This document shows, piece after piece, positions 1-8,309 of a stretch of 48,244 bases of DNA. The notes under the pieces were generated by a model. The model saw only the letters and a list, made by a program, of their open reading frames with translations, was not told the DNA's origin and searched no databases. Within the stretch, counting starts at the first letter, position 1. The number at the start of each line of letters is the position of its first letter. This DNA is from Desulfobacterales bacterium. Its GTDB lineage: Bacteria > Desulfobacterota > Desulfobacteria > Desulfobacterales > UBA2174_A. Where the stretch lies: NCBI GenBank assembly GCA_025454075.1, contig JALOPD010000002.1:1-48244 (forward strand), written 5' to 3'. The position numbers and the translations under genes were made by a program.

Positions 1-15
1 TTTGACATAAAGCTC

Positions 16-55
16 CGCCCCGTGGGTTACACGTGCAACCCGGGCAAGCGGGGCG
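16..55. other. GC-rich stem-loop near the window edge
   Basis: Bases 16-22 and 49-55 form a perfect 7-bp outer stem. Bases 24-28 and 37-41 form a 5-bp inner stem with an 8-base loop, separated by an asymmetric internal loop. No T-run follows, so it does not look like an intrinsic terminator. It could be a structured RNA or the end of an upstream transcript outside the window. I do not recognise a known family. Confidence 0.3.
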
Positions 56-212
56 ATAAAATTGAAAAACCCCTCTTTCAGGACACAGGAATATAACCAA
101 GTTTTTAGATCACAATTGGTCATATATGTCAAGCCATTAATCTCTCGTATTAAATTGAATTTATTCGTGTTTATAACTTTCACGCAGAGCTGGTGTTGAA
201 ACCTTCGACAAT

Positions 213-235
213 ATGTGATTTAATAAATTTCACAT
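213..235. promoter_or_regulatory. AT-rich dyad upstream of receiver gene
   Basis: ATGTGA (213-218) and TCACAT (230-235) are exact inverted half-sites separated by 11 AT-rich bases. They lie about 60 bases before the receiver gene. The half-sites resemble Crp/Fnr-family half-sites, but the spacing is wider than the usual six bases, so the binding protein is unknown. A second short inverted repeat (250-255 with 265-270) lies between this dyad and the start codon. Confidence 0.3.
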
Positions 236-293
236 CTTTTTAAACCCAAACCCCCCGGGCATTCGGGGGTATACGGACAAGGCACACCGCCTC

Positions 294-683
294 ATGGAAA
301 GCATTCTGATCATCGACGACGAACCCCAAATCAGGTCCATGATCCGCCTCATCCTCGAGCGGTCGGGATACACTGTAATAGAGGCTTCGGATGGGATCGA
401 GGGCATCCGGCTCTTTCGTGAGAAACCGGCCGACCTGATCATCACCGACCTGATCATGCCGAACAAGGACGGGATCGGCTTGATCATCGAGCTGAAAAAG
501 GAATTCCCCGACGTCAAAATCGTCGCCATGTCCGGGGGCGGATTGAACCGCCCGGAAGGCTACCTGCGCGGCGCCCAGAAACTGGGAGCAACCTGCACGC
601 TGTCCAAGCCGATCAATCGCCAGGAACTGCTGCGGGCGGTCAAAGACGCTCTGAAAAGCGAATCGGATGCTCCTGCTGCCTGA
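294..683 (+). CDS. single-domain response regulator (CheY-like receiver)
   Basis: This 129-residue protein is one phosphoacceptor receiver domain with no output domain. The acidic pair D8-D9, the phosphoacceptor D52 in a TDLIMP context, S80 in the AMSGG switch position and K105 in SKP are all present, so it should be phosphorylated by a histidine kinase. Single-domain receivers usually work by protein contact, in chemotaxis, phosphorelay or control of a partner enzyme. No kinase gene is adjacent, so the partner cannot be named. The ATG start gives the domain its normal N-terminus, although the ribosome site before it is weak. It is monocistronic, with about 250 non-coding bases on each side. 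Confidence 0.9.
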   Translation: MESILIIDDEPQIRSMIRLILERSGYTVIEASDGIEGIRLFREKPADLIITDLIMPNKDGIGLIIELKKEFPDVKIVAMSGGGLNRPEGYLRGAQKLGATCTLSKPINRQELLRAVKDALKSESDAPAA

Positions 684-938
684 CGTTTCCCCCACGTGCT
701 ATCGAACAAGATCCGGTCATCGGGCGTCGGCGCATTCCCTATACTCCTTAAGACTGGTATGATGAAATTTCAGCGCATCTCGGTTCTGCGCTGAAACCCG
801 TTCCACTTGCCGCGAAGCGGGAGGGTGGCTTTCCGTTGCCGGCGTCTCAGCGGCAACGGAAAAGAAAAAAGCCCTTTGCGTCCTTTGCGTCTCTGCGGTG
901 AGTATTCCTTTTCGCTTAAGGCACCTTTATACATCTAA
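684..938. other. non-coding gap with two hairpins and a 9-base repeat
   Basis: No credible ORF is seen. The gap holds a 9-bp perfect inverted repeat (768-776 with 788-796), a 12-bp perfect inverted repeat (830-841 with 851-862), and a 9-base periodic motif (873-899). Neither hairpin is followed by a T-run on either strand, so neither is a convincing intrinsic terminator. The gap resembles a dispersed intergenic repeat element more than a promoter. Confidence 0.5.
873..899. repeat. three-unit 9-base tandem motif
   Basis: CCTTTGCGT (873-881) is repeated exactly at 882-890. A related unit, CTCTGCGGT, follows at 891-899. From memory, motifs of this form (on the other strand, an ACCGCAGAG-type unit followed by ACGCAAAGG units) recur between genes in many unrelated environmental bacteria. 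I cannot verify that here. Confidence 0.55.
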
Positions 939-1758
939 ATGAAAAAGATCTCATTGGTAAGTGGGTTGGCCGCTTTGGGCGCGGTGCTGGCCGGTTTTCT
1001 CTGGTTCGGTGCCGCGGCCGGTGCCGACACCATTTTTTTCAAGGACGGAATGCGCACGGTGTGCCAGGGAAAAGCCTGGGAGGAAAAGGGAAAAGGACGA
1101 GGTCCACTGCGAGCACGAAGGCGGGCTGCTGATTTACCCGAAAAACGACGTGGCTCGAATAGAGAAAGACCCTTCCGCCAAAGCGGGTTCGGATTCGGTT
1201 AAAGGCCAAGATGCGGGGGTAAAGCCGCCCCCGCCGTCGGCGGCGGGGGCAGCTCCTCCGGCCTCGCTTCCGAAGGCCGAACCGCCGCCGTCGGCCCCAA
1301 CGCCTTCGGGTGTTTTGTTCTACGATCCGCGCCGCGACAAAAAATATTGGAGCAGCCCGACGGTCCGGCATGACTCCTACCAGGAGGCGCTCTCCGCACT
1401 GGCAGCAGAGTTCGAACGCCCCGTGCCGTGGATTGAGGAAAACATGGGGGACAGCAACGACCTCGGCGAAATCAGAGGAATCCTGGCATCTCGCAAACAG
1501 GCGGCATCCCCCGCACCAAAGGGCCCCGCGGATCATCCCTCGTCCGGTGGAATCGAATTTTACAACCCCCGCCGCCCTCAGAAATATTGGACCGCCCCGG
1601 ACGCCCGCCACAACACCTATGAGGAGGCCGTCGAGGCGCTGGCTCGTGAATTCGGGAAACCCCCGGCCTGGGTCGAGCGCCATTTGGGCGATGCGAACGA
1701 TATCGACCTGATTCGCCAAGCCCTGCGAAGCGCTCAGCTTACCGAAAATGGCAAATAA
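939..1758 (+). pseudogene. secreted protein with duplicated module, frameshifted
   Basis: Two overlapping frames encode one protein. The first (939 to about 1092) gives a signal peptide and a DTIFFKDGMRT segment ending in CQGKAWEE. The second (from about 1096 to 1758) resumes with DEVHCEHEGG and LLIYPKNDV. One extra base in the A/G run 1084-1096 separates them. A proline- and alanine-rich linker follows. Then come two copies of a module of about 58 residues (1309-1482 and 1549-1725), each with an FY-P-RR-KYW start, an R-H-YEEA core and a GD-NDI/L end. Two cysteines flank the break, which suggests a small disulfide-containing or heme-like N-terminal unit. Export to the periplasm is inferred. 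Function is unknown. The break may be a real mutation, an assembly error or programmed +1 frameshifting. Confidence 0.7.
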
Positions 1759-1815
1759 ACAAAGTCTTGCGAGGCCTTAGTCGCGGCCGCCTACAGGGTT
1801 TTGGCCGGCTCCGTA

Positions 1816-1844
1816 TTGACATTGGCCGCACGATCCATTAAAAT
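1816..1844 (+). promoter_or_regulatory. sigma70-type promoter for the 1922 gene
   Basis: TTGACA (1816-1821), a 17-base spacer and TAAAAT (1839-1844) make a near-consensus promoter. Transcription would begin near 1851, about 70 bases before the membrane-protein gene. Confidence 0.75.
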
Positions 1845-1921
1845 AAAAAGATTATTTTGCGTGATATAAGCGAGTTATGAGTTTTCAGGAGCGGGCGCCG
1901 GCATGAAAGGATAACCCGAGA

Positions 1922-2479
1922 ATGCTCAAGGTGAACCGGGATGTAGTCATTCTCTTCAAGGTGATCGCCAGTTGCCTGACGGCCGCCTTTCTGATCTTCT
2001 TTTTTTCAGCGCTCTCGGGCGAAGACCTTCTGAAGAACCACAGCTCCATCAAGGACCTGGACCGGATGCTGGGCGAGATATCCGGCGAACTGAACGAGGG
2101 AATCGACCGGCGCATCCGGAACCTGGGCGAAGCGCCCAAAAAGAACCCGTATCGCAAGTTTTACGCCGCGGAATTCGCCAAGGAGATCCACGAGGTCTCG
2201 TATCTCACCGAGAAACAGAAGATCCTGTTTGACGCCTACAACGTGCGGGATTTCGAGGCCAAGTCCAAGCGGCTGGTCTCCTATTCCGAAGCGGCCGACG
2301 TCGAAGGCTTGATGAACGAGCTTGACATCGTCAAGCGGGAGCTGAAGAATTCGGTCAACCTGATCGACAAACGCAAGGAAAAACTCGACCGCCAGCGCAG
2401 TGCCTACATTTTCTTGTTTTTCATTCTCTGGATTACCGTCTATTTCTACTATGGCCGGGGCTTCATCCGCGGGCATTGA
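1922..2479 (+). CDS. hypothetical protein with two membrane helices
   Basis: The 185-residue protein has a hydrophobic helix near residues 9-31 and a second near 158-178. About 125 charged, helix-rich residues lie between them and could form a coiled coil, and the C-terminus is short and basic. The topology suggests a small inner-membrane protein with a periplasmic or cytoplasmic helical domain. I do not recognise a family. The start is ATG behind an AAGGAT ribosome site and the clear promoter at 1816-1844. The ExeA-type gene begins 78 bases downstream on the same strand, so the two may share a transcript, but no functional link is shown. Confidence 0.7.
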   Translation: MLKVNRDVVILFKVIASCLTAAFLIFFFSALSGEDLLKNHSSIKDLDRMLGEISGELNEGIDRRIRNLGEAPKKNPYRKFYAAEFAKEIHEVSYLTEKQKILFDAYNVRDFEAKSKRLVSYSEAADVEGLMNELDIVKRELKNSVNLIDKRKEKLDRQRSAYIFLFFILWITVYFYYGRGFIRGH

Positions 2480-2557
2480 CGAGGCGTTTCCACCGACGCA
2501 TTCAAAAACAACCTTGTGACCGAGCCCGATGCCGGCCCCTGTTTAAAAAGGCGCTGA

Positions 2558-3492
2558 ATGTACCTCAATTTTTACCAGCTCCAGCATAAACCCTTTCAGA
2601 TCACCACGGACCCCAAATTCCTGTGGCTGGGGGACAAGCACAAGGAGGCGCTGGCGACCCTCAAATACGGGATCATGGAAGACAAGGGGTTTCTGCTGCT
2701 CACGGGCGACGTCGGCACCGGGAAGACGGCCCTCATCAAGCTGCTGGTCAAAACGATCAACGTTTCCGCCGTCGTCGCCACTCTCCCGGACCCGGGTCTG
2801 GAGCCCCTCGACTTCTTCAACATATTGGCCGAAGAGTTCAAGATGGAGCGCCGTTTTGCGTCCAAGGGCGACTTCCTGATCGAGTTCAAGCAGTTTTTGC
2901 TCAAGGCCAATTTATCCCAACAAAAGGTCCTGCTCATCATCGACGAGGCCCAGCGCCTGACGGTCGAAATGCTGGAGCAGGTGCGCCTGCTGTCCAACAT
3001 CGAACTCGAGAACCGCAAGCTGATCAACATTTTTTTCGTCGGCCAGACGGAATTCAACCGCACGCTGCTGGACGAACGCAGCAAGGCGCTGCGTCAGCGC
3101 ATCACGGTCAGCTATTACATTGAGCCGCTGATCGAAACGGAGACCCGGCAGTACATCCTTCATCGATTGAAAGTCGCCGGCGCGGGCCGCGAGATTTTCA
3201 CGCCGGACGCGATGCTTCGGGTGCATGCGTTTTCCCAAGGCTATCCGCGCCTGATCAACATCATATGCGACCACGCCCTGCTGACCGGATATGCGTCGGG
3301 GGTCAAGACCATCGACGTCAACTTGATCCGAGAGTGTGAAAAGGAGCTGCGTCTTCCCGAAATGCGCGACCCCAGGGACCCGGTGCCGCGCGCGCCGTCG
3401 TCCCCGCTGTCGGAGGAGCCCTCCGAGGACCTGCCGGCCGCCAAGGGCTTCAGCTGGCGGGTTCCCATCGTACTCGTGTTCCTGCTCCTGTG
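2558..3492 (+). CDS. ExeA/GspA-type AAA ATPase, N-terminal part
   Basis: The first frame encodes an ExeA-like ATPase that opens with the family's MYLNFYQL and PFQITTDP sequence. It has a Walker A GDVGTGKT (about residues 50-57), a Walker B LLIIDEAQ and an RQRITVSYYIEPL sensor region. After a charged linker it enters a hydrophobic stretch (VPIVLVFLLL), then loses the reading frame near 3490. The open frame runs to 3772 but only as low-complexity shadow sequence, so I end the feature at the break. ExeA proteins sit in the inner membrane and help place secretin or pilus machinery in the peptidoglycan. The C-terminal domain lies in the next frame (3490-4047). Ribosome site AAGG, ATG start. Confidence 0.8.
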
Positions 3493-4047
3493 GTCTACCA
3501 ATACCGGACCGAGAAGCCCCAGCGCTGGGCCACCGAGGAGTTGGCCCCCCAGGCATACAAAGGGCTCTCCGGAAGGCCGACGGCAGCCGCTGCCGATGAG
3601 ACGTCTGACCCCCCGGCCGTGCCACCGGCCCCTCCGCCGGTGGCGGTGGCCGCCGCCGGCAGACCGCCGGAGGGCGTATCGTCGGAGACGCTCAGGACCA
3701 ATCCCTTCGCGAAGGGGAAGGTCATCCTCTTTTTTCCCCACAATTCAAACGAACTCACCCCGGATGTGTTGACCGCTCTCGACCAGATCGCGCTGTACCT
3801 CAAGGCGGAAAAAAATATGAAAGTTTCGATCACGGGGTTCACCGATGCGGTGGGGTCGGTCACCTACAACCTCAGCGTCTCCCATTTCAGGGCCACTTCC
3901 ATCAAAAGCTACCTGGCCGGAAAAGGGGTCGATCCCGCCAACATGATCGCCATGGGCATGGGGCCCAAGGACCCCATCGCCTCCAACGACACCCCGGAAG
4001 GCCGCCAGCAGAACCGTCGCGTCGAGATCCAGCCCCGCAAAGAATGA
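3490..4047 (+). CDS. OmpA-like peptidoglycan-binding part of the ExeA protein
   Basis: This frame (185 codons from a GTG) holds a proline-rich linker and then an OmpA C-terminal-like domain. Its conserved features are GFTDAVG with the binding aspartate, LS-RA with the binding arginine, and the final NRRVEI. It has no signal peptide, and its first codons (VYQYRTEKPQ) read as the outward flank of the membrane helix that the upstream frame begins. Most likely both frames are one ExeA-TM-OmpA protein split by loss of one base near 3490, or joined by -1 frameshifting. Separate translation from the GTG is possible but there is no ribosome site. An OmpA module in place of the more usual ExeA C-terminal peptidoglycan-binding domain fits the same role of cell-wall anchoring. 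Confidence 0.75.
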   Translation: MVYQYRTEKPQRWATEELAPQAYKGLSGRPTAAAADETSDPPAVPPAPPPVAVAAAGRPPEGVSSETLRTNPFAKGKVILFFPHNSNELTPDVLTALDQIALYLKAEKNMKVSITGFTDAVGSVTYNLSVSHFRATSIKSYLAGKGVDPANMIAMGMGPKDPIASNDTPEGRQQNRRVEIQPRKE

Positions 4048-4070
4048 AAGGGCAGAAGGCGGGGGGCCTC

Positions 4071-4517
4071 TCAGGCGCCGAAGCCGAAACGGTCCTTGAG
4101 AAGCCCGATCGTCTCCGGGCTGACCTTCCGCCGCTGCAGCTCGTCGACCGAAACCCAGCCGGCATCCGCCGCGTCGCTCGCCGGCCGCGGCGTCCCGGCC
4201 ACATACTCGGCCGATAGGTCCACGATCACGTAATGAAAGCGCACCCGGCCCTCCGCATCCCTTTCGATGACATCGAAGGTGTAGACCGGCGCGGCGGCGC
4301 GGATGACCACCCCGGTCTCCTCCAGGATTTCGCGCTCGGCCGCCCGCTGGAGCGTCTCCCCGACCCGGACGCTCCCGCCGGGAATGGCCCAGCTCCCCTC
4401 GGCCGGCGCCTGCCCGCGTTGAACCAGCAGCACGGCGCCTTCCTTGAACACGACCGCGCCCACCGCTACGCGAGGTCGCTCCGGGTAATGCGTCGAGTCG
4501 CTCAAGCCCATTGACAC
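4071..4517 (-). CDS. Nudix hydrolase
   Basis: This 148-residue protein carries a complete Nudix box at residues 48-70: G48, E54, R62-E63, E66-E67 and G69. Nudix enzymes cleave nucleoside diphosphates linked to another group, with Mg2+ held by the REXXEE glutamates. The small size and the AIPGG entry to the box resemble MutT/ADP-ribose pyrophosphatase-like members, but the substrate cannot be read from the sequence. ATG start; a second ATG two codons later is possible. The gene is convergent with the OmpA frame and divergent from the aminotransferase, so it is probably expressed alone. Confidence 0.88.
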   Translation of the reverse strand: MSMGLSDSTHYPERPRVAVGAVVFKEGAVLLVQRGQAPAEGSWAIPGGSVRVGETLQRAAEREILEETGVVIRAAAPVYTFDVIERDAEGRVRFHYVIVDLSAEYVAGTPRPASDAADAGWVSVDELQRRKVSPETIGLLKDRFGFGA

Positions 4518-4616
4518 CCCCCCTTATTTCCCCTATCTACGATACCGCGAAACCGGCGGACGCCGCCCCGTTTTCAACTGCGGCAAATCAGAACACCGAA
4601 AGAACCCCTGGCCCCC

Positions 4617-5759
4617 ATGGATATAGCCTCCAAGCTACCGGAAGTCGGCCTCACCATATTCTCTGAGATGACCAACCTCGCGCTGCGGCACGGGGCGATC
4701 AATCTTTCTCAAGGCTTCCCGGATTTCGACACGCATCCGGAGCTGAAAAACCTGGTGGACAAGTACATCCGCTGCGGCCGGAACCAGTACGCCCCCATGC
4801 AGGGCGTGGGGGCCTTGCGGGAGCGGATCGCCGAAAAGGTGCGCGAGATGTACGGGGCCGGCTACCACCCCGACTCGGAAATCACGATCACGACCGGCGG
4901 GACCGAGGCCATTTACGCCGCGATCACCGCCGTGGTGCACCCCGGGGACGAGGTGATCCTCTTCGAGCCGGCCTATGACTGCTACGCCCCGATCGTACGC
5001 TTGAACGGCGGCCGGCCGGTCTACGTCAAGCTGGAGTTCCCTTCCTACCGGGTGGACTGGGACGCCTTCCGGCAGCGGCTCAGCCCGAAGACGCGGCTGG
5101 TCCTGCTCAACTTTCCCCACAACCCGACCGGCGCAGTCCTGAGCGCCGGGGACCTGGACCTTCTCGCCGAAATCCTCCGGCCCACCGCGGTCCTGGTACT
5201 GAGCGACGAGGTCTACGAGCACATCGTCTTCGACGGCCGCCGCCATCAAGGCATGTCGCGTCACCCCGAGCTGCGGGAGAGGGCCTTCGTGGTCAGTTCG
5301 TTTGCGAAGACCTACCACACCACCGGATGGAAGATCGGCTACTGCCTGGCCCCGCGGCCGCTCTCGGAGGAGCTGCGCAAAATACACCAGTACCTGGTGT
5401 TTGCGGTCAACACCCCGATCCAGCACGCTTACGCCGAGTTCATGGAGGAGAAGGACCGCTACGTCAACCTGCCCTCCTTCTACCAGGCCAAGCGCGACCG
5501 GTTCCTCGAGCTGATCCGCGGCTCGCGTTTCCGCCCCCTCCCCTGCCACGGGACCTACTACCAGCTGCTGGACTATTCCGGCATAACCGAGGAGCCCGAA
5601 ATCGAGTTCGCCCGGCGGCTGACCATGGAGCACGGCGTCGCCGCCATCCCGCCGTCGGTGTTTTACCACCACCGGGACGACCACAAGGTCCTGCGCTTCT
5701 GCTTTGCCAAGAAAGAGGAAACCCTGAGCGCCGCCGCCGAACGCCTGCGGGCCGTTTGA
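4617..5759 (+). CDS. ybdL: PLP-dependent aminotransferase, methionine aminotransferase-like
   Basis: A class I/II fold-type I aminotransferase of 380 residues. Visible features are N169 in NFPHNPTG, D197 in LSDEVY, the PLP lysine K231 in SSFAKTYHTTGWK, and the substrate-carboxylate arginine R360 near LRFCFAKK. The FPDFDTHPEL and HTTGWKIGYC segments resemble YbdL-type enzymes, which prefer methionine or aromatic amino acids with 2-oxo acid acceptors. Alternatives are kynurenine-oxoglutarate or aspartate-type aminotransferases of the same subgroup. It is cytoplasmic and stands alone between a divergent Nudix gene and a convergent reductase gene. The symbol is assigned by resemblance only. Confidence 0.85.
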   Translation: MDIASKLPEVGLTIFSEMTNLALRHGAINLSQGFPDFDTHPELKNLVDKYIRCGRNQYAPMQGVGALRERIAEKVREMYGAGYHPDSEITITTGGTEAIYAAITAVVHPGDEVILFEPAYDCYAPIVRLNGGRPVYVKLEFPSYRVDWDAFRQRLSPKTRLVLLNFPHNPTGAVLSAGDLDLLAEILRPTAVLVLSDEVYEHIVFDGRRHQGMSRHPELRERAFVVSSFAKTYHTTGWKIGYCLAPRPLSEELRKIHQYLVFAVNTPIQHAYAEFMEEKDRYVNLPSFYQAKRDRFLELIRGSRFRPLPCHGTYYQLLDYSGITEEPEIEFARRLTMEHGVAAIPPSVFYHHRDDHKVLRFCFAKKEETLSAAAERLRAV

Positions 5760-5837
5760 ACGAGATATGGGCCGCGCCGCACGGACCACCCCGCCGTTTT
5801 CCCCGATCGATATCCCGCACCATCGACCGGAACCGAA

Positions 5838-7502
5838 TCACCTCGACCCTTCGGCCGCCACCGGGCTCTGCAGATGCGGCGCCGCCATCCAGTAAGGGTT
5901 GATCATGTCCTCGAAGATGGTCATGGCGGCCTCGGCCCCCTGGCCGGAGGCGGTCACGATCTGCTTGTAGCCCCCTTCCACGTCGCCCGCCGAATACACG
6001 CCCGGCAGGCTCGTGCGGTGGCGGCCGTCCTGCCGGATGTACCCGTCCGCGTTCAGCTCCAGCCCCAGTTTTTGGGCGATCCCCACGGCCGGCTCATACC
6101 CGATGGCGATGAAGACCCCGTCGGTTGGGTGGGTTGAGGTTTTGCCGCTCTTGCGGTGGCGAAGCAGGACCTCGCGCACCCGGTCCTCACCGCGGATCTC
6201 CTTGATCTCGGTGTCCCAGATAACGGGGATCTGGTTGTCCTTCAGCTGCTTGGCCAGGAATTCCTGGGCCCTGAGCGTGTCGCGCCGGTGAACCAGCGTG
6301 ACCGCGACGCCCATGTGAAACAGATGCAGGGCCTCGGTCACGGCGCTGTTGCCGCCGCCCACCATGACCACGCGCTTGCCCTTGAAGAGCGGGCCGTCGC
6401 AGGTGCTGCAGTAGCTGACCCCCCGGCCGGCCAGGCGCGACTCGCCGGGAACGTTGAGCAAGCGGTGGCTGGCGCCGGTGGCGAGCAGCAGGCTTTTCGT
6501 AAAAAACTTGCGCCGGCTGGTTTGCACCATGATCGGTGTGCCGTACGTCACATCCACCACCTCGTCCCCGACAAAAATCTGAACGTACTGCAGGGCATGG
6601 CTGACCATGATGTCGACCAGGGTCTTGCCGCCGACGGACGTGAACCCGGGGTAGTTTTCCACGACGGGCGTCAGCGCGACCTGCCCGCCCAGCGCCTGGC
6701 GTTCGACGATGGCGGTTTTCAGGCCGCTGCGCACGGCGTAGATGCCGGCGGTGAGCCCGGCCGGTCCGCCCCCCACGATCAGCAGGTCGGTTTCCACCTG
6801 CTCGGCGTCGCTCTCGGGGATGAAGATGGTCTGGGGCTCCAGTTTCTGCAGCGAAAGGGCGAACACCTCTTCCGCCTGCGCCCCGTGTCCGATGAGAATG
6901 TCGTTGGCAAACGCCTGGGGGACGCTCTGGGCGGAGTACTGATCGGCCAGCCCGGGCTCGCATTGAATGTCGATGATTTCGAGTGAAATCTGCTCCGGCA
7001 GCTCGATGGCGGCCTTCACGGCGTTGACCGCCTGCTGCGGGCAGTAGGGGCACGTGGGGCTCACGAACACCTTGACCCGGCGCGGCGAGTCGATGCGCCG
7101 GATCACCTTGCGGGATTCCTCGGTCAGATTGCTCTTCCCGAGCCCGACGAGCAGGAGAATCTCGAGAAAGGTCCTGGCCTCCTCGCCCATCGGCGCCCCG
7201 CGCCAGCGGATGTCGTAGCGGTCGGGCGCGATGAGCAGGGTCGGAGAGCCCTCCACGCGGTGCGTGCGCGCCAGTTCGTGTTGAAGGTCGTACTCCTTCA
7301 GCGTGATGCGCGGGCTGAGCTCTCGAAACGCGCGGATCACCTGGCGGGTCGCCTGGGCAAAAACATTGTCGCCGCCCTTGTCCGCGAACAGCAGCAGGGG
7401 GATATCGTTGGGCAGTTGCTCGAAGGTCTTGCGAAGCTGGCGCAGGTAGGCCTCGCTCGCCATGTCTCTTGGCTGGCCGTCCGGTTTCATTTCGCCTGGC
7501 AT
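5838..7502 (-). CDS. AhpF-like thioredoxin reductase with N-terminal glutaredoxin-like domains
   Basis: A 554-residue flavoenzyme. Residues about 15-225 form two thioredoxin folds. The first lacks a CXXC but keeps a cis-proline loop (GSPTLLI); the second carries C151-P-Y-C154. Residues 238-540 are a thioredoxin reductase: FAD motif GGGPAG (244-249), active-site C365-S-T-C368, NADPH motif GGGNSA (383-388) with HRR (405-407), and the second FAD motif GVYSAGD. Electrons should pass from NADPH through FAD and C365/C368 to C151/C154, then to a peroxiredoxin or other disulfide partner. No ahpC is adjacent. The ATG at 7502 was chosen because a GGAGAG ribosome site lies eight bases before it; the open frame upstream overlaps ispD antiparallel to its codon pattern and is a shadow. 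Confidence 0.9.
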   Translation of the reverse strand: MPGEMKPDGQPRDMASEAYLRQLRKTFEQLPNDIPLLLFADKGGDNVFAQATRQVIRAFRELSPRITLKEYDLQHELARTHRVEGSPTLLIAPDRYDIRWRGAPMGEEARTFLEILLLVGLGKSNLTEESRKVIRRIDSPRRVKVFVSPTCPYCPQQAVNAVKAAIELPEQISLEIIDIQCEPGLADQYSAQSVPQAFANDILIGHGAQAEEVFALSLQKLEPQTIFIPESDAEQVETDLLIVGGGPAGLTAGIYAVRSGLKTAIVERQALGGQVALTPVVENYPGFTSVGGKTLVDIMVSHALQYVQIFVGDEVVDVTYGTPIMVQTSRRKFFTKSLLLATGASHRLLNVPGESRLAGRGVSYCSTCDGPLFKGKRVVMVGGGNSAVTEALHLFHMGVAVTLVHRRDTLRAQEFLAKQLKDNQIPVIWDTEIKEIRGEDRVREVLLRHRKSGKTSTHPTDGVFIAIGYEPAVGIAQKLGLELNADGYIRQDGRHRTSLPGVYSAGDVEGGYKQIVTASGQGAEAAMTIFEDMINPYWMAAPHLQSPVAAEGSR

Positions 7503-7585
7503 GATGGGCTCTCCTCGGATAGTCGAATGGGCATCGAAAGCGTTTTTGATTTTATCGAAGAAGATAGATTCGCAGGCGACGTGTG

Positions 7586-8308
7586 TCAACCGCAGAGGGG
7601 CCGCCGGCCGTGCCCGGGCGGCAGCGGCCGGGCGGCGAGTAGCGCCTCGGCCAGCGCCATGTCTTCGGGGGTGGTGATCTTGATATTGCGGCGGCTCCCG
7701 GAAACGACCCGTACCGAGCCCCCGCAGCGTTCCACCAAGGAGGCGTCGTCGGTTCCCGGGAAATTTTGCGAAAGCGCCGCCTGGTGGGCCTGGCGGATCA
7801 GGCCGGCACGGAAGGCCTGGGGAGTCTGCGCCAGCCACACGCCCTCCCGCGGCAGGGTGGCGTCGATCCTGCCGGCCGGTGTGACCCGTTTGAGCGTGTC
7901 CCAGGCCGGAACGGCGGCAATGCAGGCCCCATAGGCTCGGGCGCCATCCACGCAGGCGGTGATGCACTCGCAGGTCACCAGCGGCCGCACCGCGTCGTGA
8001 ATCACCACGATCGCATCGTCATCGGGAATGCAAGCCAGCCCGTTGAACACGGAGTCCTGCCGCTGCGCCCCTCCGCTGCAAAGCCGGACGGTCTTGCGGA
8101 TGCCGGCCGCCGCCAACAGCGAATCGCGCACCAAGGGCTCGTCGCCGGGCGGCACCACCAGCACGAGGGTGTCGACCCCCTCGCAACGATCGAAAACTTC
8201 CAGCGTGCGGACCAGCACGGGAACGCCGGCCAACGGCAGGTATTGCTTCGGGGTCGCGCCGCCGAACCGCCTTCCGCTGCCGCCGGCCACTATGAGCGCG
8301 CAGACCAT
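7586..8308 (-). CDS. ispD: 2-C-methyl-D-erythritol 4-phosphate cytidylyltransferase
   Basis: IspD joins CTP with methylerythritol phosphate in the non-mevalonate isoprenoid pathway. The 240-residue protein has the nucleotide-binding start IVAGGSGRRFGG, then TPKQYL, the VIHDAVRP motif, a QTPQAFR segment and the TDDASLVE stretch that binds substrate. Length fits the monofunctional enzyme; no IspF domain is fused. It starts one base after the stop of the HPr-domain gene (8310) and 83 bases before the thioredoxin reductase start, so the three are probably cotranscribed. Cytoplasmic, homodimeric by family. Confidence 0.95.
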   Translation of the reverse strand: MVCALIVAGGSGRRFGGATPKQYLPLAGVPVLVRTLEVFDRCEGVDTLVLVVPPGDEPLVRDSLLAAAGIRKTVRLCSGGAQRQDSVFNGLACIPDDDAIVVIHDAVRPLVTCECITACVDGARAYGACIAAVPAWDTLKRVTPAGRIDATLPREGVWLAQTPQAFRAGLIRQAHQAALSQNFPGTDDASLVERCGGSVRVVSGSRRNIKITTPEDMALAEALLAARPLPPGHGRRPLCG

Positions 8309-8309
8309 T

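Noticed and set aside
4635..5789. 384-codon minus-strand frame opposite the aminotransferase
   Set aside because: Shadow; the plus strand carries the PLP lysine and all family motifs.
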